A stretch of 64,000 nt of DNA, from the NCBI RefSeq assembly GCF_011304195.1, contig NZ_CP049887.1, positions 1,798,001 through 1,862,000 on the forward strand, given 5' to 3'. Made by a program: the position numbers and the translations under genes. Origin of the DNA: Vagococcus hydrophili. Lineage in GTDB: Bacteria; Bacillota; Bacilli; Lactobacillales; Vagococcaceae. Position 1 is the first letter of the stretch. Each line of letters opens with the position of its first letter. Positions 16,290 to 25,711 of this stretch are shown here, piece by piece. The notes under the pieces are model-generated. The model searched no databases. It saw only the letters and a program-made list of their open reading frames with translations, and was not told where the DNA came from.

Positions 16290-17160
16290 CTGTTCTGGAA
16301 GTTGCGGGGAGCTTATTCAGGGGTATGTTGATGATGTTCCTTATTTGGTGAGTTGTGGGATTAAGTTATTTTCCTATGTAACGATCAGTGAAGAGGGCAG
16401 TCAAAAAAGTCAAATCGGAAAGAAAGCAATAAAAGCTTCTCGTTTAGTTGAAGACTATTTAAACATTCCAAAAGAAAAGCAAAGGCGACTGAAAATAGCC
16501 ATTCAATCTGAATTAACTAAGTCAAAAGGGATGGCAAGTAGTACTGCTGATATTGCAGCAACTATTTACGGAACGGCGCTTTTTTACGGAATTGACCTTG
16601 CTAAAAAAGAAATCGCTTACCTATGTGTCCAAATAGAGCCGACAGATAGTGTTTTTTTTGACTCAATGACCTTATTAGATTTAAAAAAAGGAAGAGTGAT
16701 GGATATTTCTCAATGGTTCCCTGATTTTTTGGTCTTAATGTTAGAACCTAATAAAGGTATTAATACCCAAAAACATCATACCTCAAAAAATGAATTACTA
16801 GCTAAAGAGCAATCTTTACAATTTAGAGAAGTCTATCAAACTTATTATGAAGCAGTGAAGGAGAAAGAGTTAGCTAGATTAGGTGAAGCTGCGACAAAAA
16901 GTGCTTGTTTAAACCAAGAAATATTACCAAAACCTTATTTTAAAGAGATACTTTTAGTTAAAAAAAAATTTGATTCTGTTTTTGGTGTTAATGTTGCTCA
17001 TAGTGGGACAGTTGTTGGTATTTTATTAAAAAATTTAAGTGAAATAGAAGCAATTAAAGAAGAATTAACAAAATTAGGTGTGACACGTTTTTATAAAAAA
17101 ATAGGTGTCCATCAATCATATTTTGAAGGACTTCAACAAGTGGAGGACATGGAAAAATGA
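16270..17160 (+). CDS. pduX: PduX-like L-threonine kinase
   Basis: GHMP-family kinase of 296 residues with CSGSCGELIQGY at the start and the phosphate-binding loop SKGMASSTADIAAT. In Salmonella PduX phosphorylates L-threonine to feed CobD, and the gene here overlaps the end of cobD by 20 bases. ATG 16270, 6 bases after GAGGAG, is chosen over the in-frame ATG at 16255. The GHMP family includes other kinases; context supports threonine kinase. Confidence 0.88.
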   Translation: MEKITVSCSGSCGELIQGYVDDVPYLVSCGIKLFSYVTISEEGSQKSQIGKKAIKASRLVEDYLNIPKEKQRRLKIAIQSELTKSKGMASSTADIAATIYGTALFYGIDLAKKEIAYLCVQIEPTDSVFFDSMTLLDLKKGRVMDISQWFPDFLVLMLEPNKGINTQKHHTSKNELLAKEQSLQFREVYQTYYEAVKEKELARLGEAATKSACLNQEILPKPYFKEILLVKKKFDSVFGVNVAHSGTVVGILLKNLSEIEAIKEELTKLGVTRFYKKIGVHQSYFEGLQQVEDMEK

Positions 17161-18530
17161 AGAAAATCATGGTGAGTGCGGCATCTAGCGGTTCAGGAAA
17201 AACCACTGTCACTTTAGGTTTATTAGAAGCTTTGAAGAGGCGAAATTTAGATGTTCAACCGTTTAAAGTGGGACCAGATTATGTAGATACTAAATATCAT
17301 AGTCGTATCACAGAAAATTCATCGAGAAACTTAGATTCGTTTTTAATTCAGAATAAAGAGACGATTAAATATTTGTTTGATAAACAGGCAAGTCAAGTTG
17401 ATATAGCAGTGATTGAAGGTGTGATGGGATTGTTTGATGGCTTTGGCATAGATAAGGATTGTTGTTCAAGTTCTGCTATGGCAAAAGACTTAAACGCACC
17501 TGTTCTACTTGTTGTGGACGGTAAATCAGCATCCACCTCGATTTCAGCGGTTGTTAAAGGCTTTGAGGAATTTGATTCAGATTTAAAAATTCAAGGAGTG
17601 ATTGTCAATAATATCGCGTCTGAAAATCATTTTAGTTTAGTTAAAGGAGCGATAGAAAAATACACGAAGGCAACAGTGTATGGCTATCTACGGAAAAATC
17701 GAACCTTTGCTCTTCCTTCGCGTCAATTAGGCTTAGTACCAGATAATGAGATTGATAATGTCATGGGAATTATTGGTTTAATTGCAGACAGTTTGGAGGA
17801 GACCGTTGATATTGATCGTTTACTGTCAGATTTAGTAGATGAAGACGTGCAGCAAATCAACTTTCCTTTTGAGTTAGTACCGAGCAATCAATCTATTAAG
17901 ATTGCCATTGCTAAAGACGATGCCTTTCATTTTTATTATCCAGATAATTTAGAGTTATTAGAAAAAATAGGTGCTGAAATTATTGAATTTAGCCCGATGA
18001 GAGATAAAGAATTACCTCAAGCTGATTTTTACTATTTTGGTGGTGGCTACCCAGAAGAATTTGCGAAAGAATTATCAGAAAACAAAGAGATGCGTGAGTC
18101 TGTTTTAAAAGCTCATGAAGCTTGTAAACCTATTTTAGCTGAATGTGGTGGGTTAATGTATTTAGGAACTTCCTTAAAAATCGCGGAGGATAGCTTTCCA
18201 ATGGTTGGAATTTTTGAAGGTCAGAGTGAGATGACTTCGAGATTAAAACGTTTTGGTTATTGTTACGGTGTGTTAAAAGAGGACTGCTTACTTGGTAAAA
18301 AAGGGGATAAAGTTTACGGACATGAGTTTCATCATTCTATTTTTGAAACGTCTGAAGAAACAGCCATGTTAATGGAGAAAAAAAGAGATGGCAAGCTTAT
18401 CTCTTCATGGGAAGGTGGTTATCAAAAAAATAATACTTTTGCTAGTTACTTGCACTTACATTTCTTTCAAAGTGAACCATTTATTTATCAACTTGTTAAT
18501 TCGATACATGTTCAGGAGGACGAGACATGA
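17157..18530 (+). CDS. cbiA: CbiA, cobyrinate a,c-diamide synthase
   Basis: Amidates the a and c side chains of cobyrinate using glutamine and ATP. The 457-residue protein has a P-loop (SAASSGSGKTT) at the N-terminus, the DxxEG-like IEGVMGLFDG, and a C-terminal class I glutamine amidotransferase domain with nucleophile Cys in LAECGGLMYLG and the catalytic His in YASYLHLHF. ATGA overlap with the kinase gene shows translational coupling. Confidence 0.96.
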   Translation: MKKIMVSAASSGSGKTTVTLGLLEALKRRNLDVQPFKVGPDYVDTKYHSRITENSSRNLDSFLIQNKETIKYLFDKQASQVDIAVIEGVMGLFDGFGIDKDCCSSSAMAKDLNAPVLLVVDGKSASTSISAVVKGFEEFDSDLKIQGVIVNNIASENHFSLVKGAIEKYTKATVYGYLRKNRTFALPSRQLGLVPDNEIDNVMGIIGLIADSLEETVDIDRLLSDLVDEDVQQINFPFELVPSNQSIKIAIAKDDAFHFYYPDNLELLEKIGAEIIEFSPMRDKELPQADFYYFGGGYPEEFAKELSENKEMRESVLKAHEACKPILAECGGLMYLGTSLKIAEDSFPMVGIFEGQSEMTSRLKRFGYCYGVLKEDCLLGKKGDKVYGHEFHHSIFETSEETAMLMEKKRDGKLISSWEGGYQKNNTFASYLHLHFFQSEPFIYQLVNSIHVQEDET

Positions 18531-19480
18531 CCATCATCCTGATTATTTTAGCCTTTGTTTTAGATTTACTAATAGGAGATCCTTATCACTGGCCTCATCC
18601 GGTCAAAGTCATTGGCAATTATATTAATTTATTTCAAAAAGATTTTGTCAAACCAACGGATTCATCGAAGAAAAAATATGTATTAGGTGGCTTTTTATGG
18701 CTAAGTACGGTGATCTTTGCTTATTTAGCAACTTGGATTTTGATCGTCGTCGCCTTTAATATCAACGCTTATCTTGGAATGGCAGTGTTTGTTTACCTAG
18801 CCTATACCACTTTAGCCACCAAATCTTTGGCTAAAGAAGGTAAAAAGATCATTAAAACCCTTGAAAATGGCACGATTGAAGAAGCTAGATATCAAGTCTC
18901 AATGATTGTCGGTAGAGATACGAGTGAGTTAACAAGAGAAGAGATTGCTAAAGCTACCGTTGAGACGATTGCTGAGAACACATCGGATGGTGTGATTGCC
19001 CCAATGATTTTCTTGTTTATTGGAGGACCACCTTTAGCGATGGCTTATAAGGCGGTGAACACACTAGATTCAATGGTGGGTTATTTGACACCTAAGTACA
19101 AAGAAATTGGTTATGTCTCAGCGAAGATGGATGATCTCTGGAATTTGATTCCTGCCCGAATCAGTTTTTTATTGATAGCTCTGAGTAGCGTGTTACTTAA
19201 TATGAATCCTAAAAATACATTTATGATTGGCTTTAGAGATCGTAAGAATCATAAAAGTCCTAATGGGGGTTATTTAGAAGCACCCGCTGCTGGTGCATTA
19301 GGAATTCAGCTAGGTGGAAGTCATGTGTATCACGGTGTAGAAATCTACAAACCAACTATTGGGGAAGCTTTAAAAGAAGTTGATAGTGGTGATATTTTAA
19401 AAATGAATCAACTATTGTATTGTTCAGCGATACTAGGTTTAGTGTTGTTTTCAATGATTTTATTTCTGATTCAACGATAA
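18527..19480 (+). CDS. cbiB: CbiB, adenosylcobinamide-phosphate synthase
   Basis: Membrane enzyme (317 residues) joining aminopropanol phosphate to adenosylcobyric acid. Conserved stretches: FVLDLLIGDPYHWPHPVK at the N-terminus, VSMIVGRDTSELTREEI, ETIAENTSDGVIAPMIF and SPNGGYLEAPAAGALGIQLGG. Several hydrophobic helices are evident. Start overlaps the cbiA stop (ATGA). Confidence 0.96.
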   Translation: MTIILIILAFVLDLLIGDPYHWPHPVKVIGNYINLFQKDFVKPTDSSKKKYVLGGFLWLSTVIFAYLATWILIVVAFNINAYLGMAVFVYLAYTTLATKSLAKEGKKIIKTLENGTIEEARYQVSMIVGRDTSELTREEIAKATVETIAENTSDGVIAPMIFLFIGGPPLAMAYKAVNTLDSMVGYLTPKYKEIGYVSAKMDDLWNLIPARISFLLIALSSVLLNMNPKNTFMIGFRDRKNHKSPNGGYLEAPAAGALGIQLGGSHVYHGVEIYKPTIGEALKEVDSGDILKMNQLLYCSAILGLVLFSMILFLIQR

Positions 19481-19509
19481 AAAATATAAAAAAGGAATGT
19501 GAATGACTG

Positions 19510-20154
19510 ATGAACTATATGAAAGACCCTAAAGGAATCGAAACAGAAAGCTTTGTTATTATCCAAGATACGATTGATGAAATAAATCCTGAATATCGTT
19601 TTAAAAATAAAACAGAAGAAATGATTATCAAAAGAGCGATTCATACAAGTGCAGATTTTGATTATTTAGAAAATTTACAATTCACACATGATGTGATTGA
19701 AGCAATGAACGCCTTTTTCAAAAACGGAAAAGGCACGATTTATACAGATACAACCATGGCTTTAAGCGGTATCAACAAACGAGTTTTGGATAAATTAAAT
19801 ATCTCTTACAAGTGTTTTATTTCAGATCCTGAAATCGTCAAAATAGCCAAAGAAAAACAAATCACACGTTCCATGGCAGCCATTGAACACGCCAGCACTT
19901 TAGAAGGAGACAAAGTATTTGTGATTGGGAATGCTCCAACGGCGATTTATAAAATACTAGAAATGGTTCAAGCAAAAGAACTAGATATTAAAGCTGTAGT
20001 GGGAGCACCTGTTGGATTTGTGGGAGCCGAAGAATCAAAAGAGGCTTTATTTGAAAGTGATATTCCAGCGATTGTAGCACGAGGACGTAAAGGTGGTAGT
20101 AATGTAGCTGCTGCCATTATTAATGCAATTATTTATCAATTGGACGTGGAATAA
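19510..20154 (+). CDS. cbiC: CbiC, cobalt-precorrin-8 methylmutase
   Basis: Moves the C11 methyl group to C12, forming cobyrinate. The 214 residues show ESFVIIQDTIDE, KRAIHTSADFDY with the catalytic His, TDTTMALSGI, and the C-terminal GAPVGFVGAEESKEAL and ARGRKGGSNVAAA. The nearest SD-like AAAGGA is 13 bases from this ATG; the ATG at 19503 is in another frame and stops after 9 codons, so 19510 is kept. Confidence 0.95.
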   Translation: MNYMKDPKGIETESFVIIQDTIDEINPEYRFKNKTEEMIIKRAIHTSADFDYLENLQFTHDVIEAMNAFFKNGKGTIYTDTTMALSGINKRVLDKLNISYKCFISDPEIVKIAKEKQITRSMAAIEHASTLEGDKVFVIGNAPTAIYKILEMVQAKELDIKAVVGAPVGFVGAEESKEALFESDIPAIVARGRKGGSNVAAAIINAIIYQLDVE

Positions 20155-20156
20155 AC

Positions 20157-21281
20157 ATGGAAGAATTTGTCTATGTAAATGGGAAAAAGATGAAAAAAGG
20201 CTATACAACAGGCTCTTGCGCAACAGCTGCTTCAGTTGCGGCGACTCATCTTTTACTGAATTCAGAAGAATGTGAAGAAGTCAGTGTCACAACACCAGTT
20301 GATAAGGAAATCCAAATACCCATTGTTTCTTTAGAACGAGTGGATGAAAAGACAGCGATTGCCGCTGTAAGGAAAAATGGCGGGGATGACGCTGATGCCA
20401 CTCACGGCATGTTGATTTATTCAAAAGTTACTTTAAGAGATGATGCTCCAATCATGATTGAAGGGGGAGAAGGAATTGGTCGCGTGACCCAAGAAGGCTT
20501 ACTTGTTCCAATTGGTCAACCCGCTATTAATCCTAAACCAAGAAAAATGATTGAAGATAATGTGCGGAAAATTATTGGGGAAAACTGTGGAGCAGATATT
20601 CAAATTTTTGCACCAGAAGGTTATGAAATTGCTAAACAAACTATGAATCGTAATTTGGGAATTATTGGTGGTATTTCAATTTTAGGAACAACAGGCATTG
20701 TGACTCCAATGTCTGAAGATAGTTGGAAAGCCGCGATTTCGATTGAACTTGAGATGAAGAAGAAACAAGGTTTTGAAAAAATTATCCTTAGTCCAGGGAA
20801 TTACGGGGAAGAATTTGCAATCAATAAAATGATGATTGATGAAGAAAAAATTGTCTCAATGAGTAATTTTGTGGGTTACGTATTAAAAGAAGTCCAGCGA
20901 ATTGGATTTAAAGAAGTGTTGATGATTGGTCATTTAGGCAAATTAATCAAGGTATCAGCTGGTATTTTTTCAACGCATAGTAAAGATGCAGATGCCAGAG
21001 CAGAAATCCTAGTAGCAAATTTGGCACTCATGGGCATGTCCGTACCAGATTTAGAAAGAGTTTCAAAATGTCTAACCACAGAAGCGGCGGGAGACATTAT
21101 TAGTGAAACGGGTTATGAAGGTGTTTATCAAGTCATTGTGGATAAAATTAAGTTTCGTAGTGAAAAATTACTAAAATTCAGAGAACCCAAAGTAAAAGTC
21201 GAAGCGGTTATTTTTTCTTCAAAAACAGGACTTCTAGCATCAACTCAACCGATTAAAGAGTTAATGGAGGCGTGGCGATGA
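20157..21281 (+). CDS. cbiD: CbiD, cobalt-precorrin-5B C1-methyltransferase
   Basis: S-adenosylmethionine-dependent enzyme for the C1 methylation in the anaerobic branch; 374 residues. Family blocks include KKGYTTGSCATAAS, VRKNGGDDADATHG, GEGIGRVTQEGL, QPAINPKPRKMI and ILSPGNYGEEFA. CbiD marks the oxygen-independent pathway. It starts 2 bases after cbiC and its end overlaps cbiE (ATGA). Confidence 0.96.
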   Translation: MEEFVYVNGKKMKKGYTTGSCATAASVAATHLLLNSEECEEVSVTTPVDKEIQIPIVSLERVDEKTAIAAVRKNGGDDADATHGMLIYSKVTLRDDAPIMIEGGEGIGRVTQEGLLVPIGQPAINPKPRKMIEDNVRKIIGENCGADIQIFAPEGYEIAKQTMNRNLGIIGGISILGTTGIVTPMSEDSWKAAISIELEMKKKQGFEKIILSPGNYGEEFAINKMMIDEEKIVSMSNFVGYVLKEVQRIGFKEVLMIGHLGKLIKVSAGIFSTHSKDADARAEILVANLALMGMSVPDLERVSKCLTTEAAGDIISETGYEGVYQVIVDKIKFRSEKLLKFREPKVKVEAVIFSSKTGLLASTQPIKELMEAWR

Positions 21282-21886
21282 TCACAGTGACTGGTATTGG
21301 ACCAGGTGAAGAAACTCTTGTGTTAAACAGAGTATTAGATGAAATTAAGCAAGCTGAGATTGTGATTGGAAGTACCCGCCAGTTAGAAATCGTTCCAAGT
21401 ACTTTTACTGGTTTAAAAAAAGAATTACCCAAAAAATTATCAGAGTTAGAAGATTTTTTACAACAAGAAAAAGCTAAAAGAATCGTTCTCTTAGCATCAG
21501 GAGAACCACTACTATACGGTATCGGAAATTGGTTGAGTAATAAATTTGATGAAGAAGAGATTCAGATTATACCAGGTATCAGTTCCATGCAGTACTTATT
21601 TAGTCGGTTGAAATTATCGATGAATGATACTTACTTAACGAGTAGTCACGGAAAAGAACCGAATTTTGATTTGATTTTATCCTTACCTAAAGTGGCGTTA
21701 GTAACAGATGAAAAAATCGGACCTTTTCAGATTGCTGAGGAGATTCGTCGTCGTGGGTTGAATAGAACTATTTTTATTGGTGAAAACCTAAGTTATCCAG
21801 AAGAAAAAATTAGAACATTTAATGAATCGACTGTACCAAATGAAAAATACGAAATGAATGTGGTGGTGTTGTTAGATGAAGGATAG
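21278..21886 (+). CDS. cbiE: CbiE, cobalt-precorrin-7 C5-methyltransferase
   Basis: Tetrapyrrole methyltransferase (about 202 residues) with N-terminal VTGIGPGEETL and LASGEPLLYGIG glycine motifs and the ISSMQYLFSRL segment typical of CbiE. CbiE and CbiT act together on C5 and C15; here they are separate genes overlapping by 11 bases, whereas CobL fuses them. ATG 21278 is 7 bases from GGAGG and overlaps the cbiD stop; the GTG at 21272 is less likely. Confidence 0.93.
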   Translation: MITVTGIGPGEETLVLNRVLDEIKQAEIVIGSTRQLEIVPSTFTGLKKELPKKLSELEDFLQQEKAKRIVLLASGEPLLYGIGNWLSNKFDEEEIQIIPGISSMQYLFSRLKLSMNDTYLTSSHGKEPNFDLILSLPKVALVTDEKIGPFQIAEEIRRRGLNRTIFIGENLSYPEEKIRTFNESTVPNEKYEMNVVVLLDEG

Positions 21887-22433
21887 TTTATTTGTCAGAT
21901 CAAAAGTACCAATGACAAAAGAAGAAATCAGAACCATTAGTTTAGCTAAACTAAATTTAAAAGAAGCTAAACGGTTTTTAGATGTTGGCGCTGGGACAGG
22001 TAGTATTTCCATTGAAGCCTGTGTTGAGTACCCTGATTTAGAGGTTATTGCCATTGAAAGTAAAGACATTGCTGTTGATTTGATTTTAGAAAATAAAGCT
22101 AAATTTGGTGTTTCTAATTTAGAAGTGATTAAAGGAAAAGCACCGATTGAACTTGAAAAGAAATTTGACAGTATTTTTATTGGTGGCAGTGGTGGCAATT
22201 TAGAGGATATTTTAAGTTGGAGCCTTGAGCTTTTAAATCCTGGTGGTGCACTTGTTTTAAATTTCATTTTACTAGAAAATGCAACGGTTGCCTTTAAATG
22301 GCTTGAGGAACGAGAAATTGAGTATAGCACCGTTCAAGTTCAAGTAGGTAATGGGACCAAATTAGGAAGTGGTCATTATTTTAAACCACTGAATCCAGTA
22401 ATTATTATTGAAACAAAGAAAGAGGGAAAATAA
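21876..22433 (+). CDS. cbiT: CbiT, cobalt-precorrin-6B C15-methyltransferase (decarboxylating)
   Basis: Rossmann-fold class I methyltransferase of 185 residues. The N-terminus PMTKEEIRTISLAKL is typical of CbiT, followed by SAM motif I FLDVGAGTGSISIEAC and the IFIGGSGGNLEDIL segment. Performs C15 methylation and C12 acetate decarboxylation. It begins inside the end of cbiE and ends directly before cbiF. Confidence 0.94.
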   Translation: MKDSLFVRSKVPMTKEEIRTISLAKLNLKEAKRFLDVGAGTGSISIEACVEYPDLEVIAIESKDIAVDLILENKAKFGVSNLEVIKGKAPIELEKKFDSIFIGGSGGNLEDILSWSLELLNPGGALVLNFILLENATVAFKWLEEREIEYSTVQVQVGNGTKLGSGHYFKPLNPVIIIETKKEGK

Positions 22434-23192
22434 ATGACACAAGTACATTTTGTTGGAGCAGGTCCAGGAGCGACTGATTTAATCACATTGAAGGGATACC
22501 GTCTTCTTCAAGAAGCAGGCATGGTGATTTATGCAGGCTCATTAGTCAATCCCGAATTACTAACTTATTGTCAAAAAGAGTGCGAGATTTTAGATAGTGC
22601 CTCAATGACATTGAAGGAAATTATTGATGCTATGGATCGTGGCATCAAATCAGGTAAAGAAGTGGTTCGTTTACAAACCGGTGATTTCTCAATTTACGGC
22701 TCAATTAGAGAACAAATTGAAGAGATGAATAAACGTGACATTCCTTTTACTTGTACACCAGGTGTCAGTTCATTCTTAGGAGCAGCTTCAAGTTTAGGTG
22801 CCGAATACACTGTACCAGAAGTGTCTCAAAGTGTGATTATCACGAGGATGGCTGGTAGAACACCAGTACCAGAGCGAGAAAGTATTCGTTCATACGCTCA
22901 ACATAGAACATCAATGGTTATCTTTTTATCTGTTCAATCAGTCGATCAAGTAGTGGACGAATTAGTAGCAGGTGGTTATCCAGAAACAACACCTGCAGCA
23001 GTTATCTATAAAGCAACTTGGCCAGAAGAGAAAAAAGTCGTTGGAACATTAGTTGATATTGCTGAAAAAGTAACGGAAGCTGAAATTACCAAAACAGCTT
23101 TAATCATGGTAGGAGACTTTTTAGGGGAAGAATTCTATTACTCTAAATTGTACGCAGCCGAATTTCAACATGAATACCGTGATGCTAAGTAA
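22434..23192 (+). CDS. cbiF: CbiF, cobalt-precorrin-4 C11-methyltransferase
   Basis: Class III SAM methyltransferase (252 residues) adding the C11 methyl group. Motifs: [17 protein letters not shown] at the start, [26 protein letters not shown] and [12 protein letters not shown]. The order CbiT-F-G-H follows other anaerobic clusters. Adjacent to cbiT with no gap, and its stop overlaps the cbiG start by one base. Confidence 0.96.
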   Translation: MTQVHFVGAGPGATDLITLKGYRLLQEAGMVIYAGSLVNPELLTYCQKECEILDSASMTLKEIIDAMDRGIKSGKEVVRLQTGDFSIYGSIREQIEEMNKRDIPFTCTPGVSSFLGAASSLGAEYTVPEVSQSVIITRMAGRTPVPERESIRSYAQHRTSMVIFLSVQSVDQVVDELVAGGYPETTPAAVIYKATWPEEKKVVGTLVDIAEKVTEAEITKTALIMVGDFLGEEFYYSKLYAAEFQHEYRDAK

Positions 23193-24235
23193 TGAGTGAA
23201 AAGATTGCTATTTTAACTTTAACTAAAACGAGTTATGAGTTAGGTGAAAATTTGAAAAAAAGCTTTGATGAAACAGAAGAAGTGACGATCTTTGGATTAG
23301 AGAAACATGTGACTGAAGACGCAAAAATCTACTTGGATAATAAATTTAGCAGAGGATTTTCTGAAAGTTTTAAGAACTTTGACCATCTCATTTGTATCAT
23401 GGCAACAGGCATTGTGGTTAGGCATTTAGCTCCTTTGATTCAAGATAAAAGGCACGACCCATCTGTGATTGTCATGGATGAAAAGGGGCAATTTGTGATT
23501 AGTCTCTTGTCAGGGCATATCGGTGGGGGCAATGAATTAACGAGAAGAATTGCTGACAATCTGAATGCTCAAGCTGTGATTACTACAGCCACAGACGTTC
23601 AAAACGTGACGGCGATTGATAGTTTAGCTAAATCGATCAATGGCTGGTATGAAAATTTTAAAGAAACAACGATACGAGTGAATGGGTTACTTGCGGCTCA
23701 TAAAAAAGTTGCTCTCTTAGATGAAGAAAAACGTATTACTGATATCAGAGGATTAATGAAGATTGATAATTTAACGGAAGAAGTCATGTCTGAATTTGAA
23801 GCCATTATTATTGTGTCGACTAAAAAAATTGAAACTATAGCAAAAACAAGTTATCAAGTTGTTCCTCGCTTATTTGTATTAGGTATGGGAGCTAAAAAAA
23901 ATACCCCTTTGTCAGTCATCGAGAGCGAATTTGAAACATTTTGTGAGCAACATCAAATTCATCCAAGAAGTATTAAAAAAATTGTCAGTATTGATTTAAA
24001 AAAAGAAGAACAAGGAATCATTGATTTTTCAAAAAAATTAGAAGTTCCTTTTGAAATATTTACAAAAGAAGAATTAGAAGAATCATCGTTGAAATACCCT
24101 CAATCAGAGTTTGTTAAATCAATCGTTGGCATTGGTAATGTGGCATTGTCATCAGCTGATTATGCAACAGGTGGTCAAGTTTTGACAGATCGATATGGAA
24201 ACAACGGTGTGACATTTGCATTAGGAAAGGATTGA
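23192..24235 (+). CDS. cbiG: CbiG, cobalt-precorrin-5A hydrolase
   Basis: Opens the delta-lactone ring with loss of acetaldehyde, a step unique to the anaerobic route. The 347-residue protein shows LICIMATGIVVRHLAPL, DPSVIVMDEKGQFVISLLSGH with HIGGGNELTRRIA, and a C-terminal domain ending with the ALSSADYATGG segment. The reaction releases acetaldehyde, the same intermediate handled by EutE. Confidence 0.95.
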   Translation: MSEKIAILTLTKTSYELGENLKKSFDETEEVTIFGLEKHVTEDAKIYLDNKFSRGFSESFKNFDHLICIMATGIVVRHLAPLIQDKRHDPSVIVMDEKGQFVISLLSGHIGGGNELTRRIADNLNAQAVITTATDVQNVTAIDSLAKSINGWYENFKETTIRVNGLLAAHKKVALLDEEKRITDIRGLMKIDNLTEEVMSEFEAIIIVSTKKIETIAKTSYQVVPRLFVLGMGAKKNTPLSVIESEFETFCEQHQIHPRSIKKIVSIDLKKEEQGIIDFSKKLEVPFEIFTKEELEESSLKYPQSEFVKSIVGIGNVALSSADYATGGQVLTDRYGNNGVTFALGKD

Positions 24236-24239
24236 AAAT

Positions 24240-24965
24240 ATGTTATATGTTGTTGGATTAGGACCAGGTGGCAGTGAGCAATTATCATTTGAAGCCAAGG
24301 AAGCGATTTTGAATTCAGAAGTGATTGTCGGTTACGTAACCTACATGAAATTAGTTAAAGATTTAGTGAAAGGGAAAGAATTGGTTCATAACGGTATGCG
24401 TCAAGAAGTAGAACGTTGCCAAAAAGCAATTGATATTGCTTTATCAGGAAAAGATGTGGCGGTTATTTCTAGTGGAGATGCTGGTGTTTATGGTATGGCT
24501 GGACTTATTTTAGAGTTAATTCATACACAAAAAATTGACCTACCTGTTAAAGTGATCCCTGGTATCACAGCAAGTATTGGTGGAGCAGCTCTTTTAGGAG
24601 CACCATTGATGAATGATTTTTGTCACATTAGTTTAAGCGACTTAATGACCCCTTGGGAAATGATTGAAAAGAGACTCCGTGCTGCATCTGACGCTGATTT
24701 TGTCATCTGTTTATATAACCCAAGAAGTAAGGGTCGTCCTCATCATTTAAAAACGTCTCTTGATATTATGAAGCAATACAAAGGGGAAGACACGATTGTT
24801 GGTATCGCTAAAGACGTGGGTCGAGCAAAAGAAGAAATTATCCTAACAACCATTAAAGAGTTAGATGAAACCTTAGTTGATATGACAACGGTTGTCATCG
24901 TTGGAAATAAAGAAACCTATGTCTCTAACGGTCGAATGGTAACACCTCGAGGGTATTCTTTATGA
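24240..24965 (+). CDS. cbiH: CbiH, cobalt-precorrin-3 C17-methyltransferase
   Basis: Ring-contracting methyltransferase (241 residues, CobJ/CbiH family). Motifs: YVVGLGPGGSEQLSFEA, VGYVTYMKL, VISSGDAGVYGMAG, PGITASIGGAALLGAPL and ICLYNPRSKGRPHHL, the last being characteristic of this subfamily. Single-domain form without the ferredoxin-like extension seen in some bacteria. Four bases after cbiG. Confidence 0.95.
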   Translation: MLYVVGLGPGGSEQLSFEAKEAILNSEVIVGYVTYMKLVKDLVKGKELVHNGMRQEVERCQKAIDIALSGKDVAVISSGDAGVYGMAGLILELIHTQKIDLPVKVIPGITASIGGAALLGAPLMNDFCHISLSDLMTPWEMIEKRLRAASDADFVICLYNPRSKGRPHHLKTSLDIMKQYKGEDTIVGIAKDVGRAKEEIILTTIKELDETLVDMTTVVIVGNKETYVSNGRMVTPRGYSL

Positions 24966-25711
24966 TCCTCGTTTTAGGTGGAACATCAGACAGTTTAACC
25001 ATTGCTGAGTCACTTGAAAAAAAGGGTTATGATGTTTGTTTTTCTGTGGTGACTGATTACGGTGAACAGTTGGCCGAAAAAAAAATCAATAAAATTAACA
25101 AAGGGCGAATGGATCAAGCGCAAATGGAACAATTTGTGCTTGATCACAAAGTTTTCTTGATTTTAGATGGGACTCATCCTTTTGCGGCAATTGTTTCAAA
25201 AACAGCCATTGCAGCTGCAAAAAGTGTTGGAGTTGACTACATTCGTTACGAGCGACCAAGAGTTGATTTAAAAGAAGCTGTAAAAGTAAGGAGTAATTTA
25301 GAAGCTTGTGAATGGGTGAAAGCACATGTCACAGGAACAATTTATTTAACGACAGGGAGTAAGACACTAGGATTTTTTGGTGATAATTTACCTTTTGAAA
25401 AGATAGTGGCACGTGTTTTACCCACAGCTGAAGTTTTAACGCAAACAGAACATTTAGGCTTTCAAGCCCATCAAATAGAAGGCATTAAAGGTCCATTTTC
25501 TGTTGAGATGAACAAGCAATTATTAATGAAGAACAAGGCGGAAGTCATGATAACTAAAGAAAGTGGGATAGCTGGTGGCATTTTAGAAAAAATGGAAGCC
25601 TGTCAGCTATTAGGTATTCCTTGTGTGGTGATTGCTAGAGAAGATATTCCCTACCCAAGAATGTACAATGACACAACAAAACTCTATGAAGATTTGGAGG
25701 AATATAAGTGA
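24962..25711 (+). CDS. cbiJ: CbiJ, cobalt-precorrin-6A reductase
   Basis: NAD(P)H-dependent reductase (249 residues) with N-terminal VLGGTSDSLTIAE, DGTHPFAAIVSKTAIAA, YIRYERPR, and C-terminal MITKESGIAGGILEKMEAC with VVIAREDIPYP. Overlaps cbiH by 4 bases (ATGA) and the next gene likewise. Confidence 0.95.
   Translation: MILVLGGTSDSLTIAESLEKKGYDVCFSVVTDYGEQLAEKKINKINKGRMDQAQMEQFVLDHKVFLILDGTHPFAAIVSKTAIAAAKSVGVDYIRYERPRVDLKEAVKVRSNLEACEWVKAHVTGTIYLTTGSKTLGFFGDNLPFEKIVARVLPTAEVLTQTEHLGFQAHQIEGIKGPFSVEMNKQLLMKNKAEVMITKESGIAGGILEKMEACQLLGIPCVVIAREDIPYPRMYNDTTKLYEDLEEYK

Noticed and set aside
19503-19532. Short frame starting ATG 19503 before cbiC
   Set aside because: It ends after nine codons; it may only reflect the loose spacing between RBS and the cbiC start.
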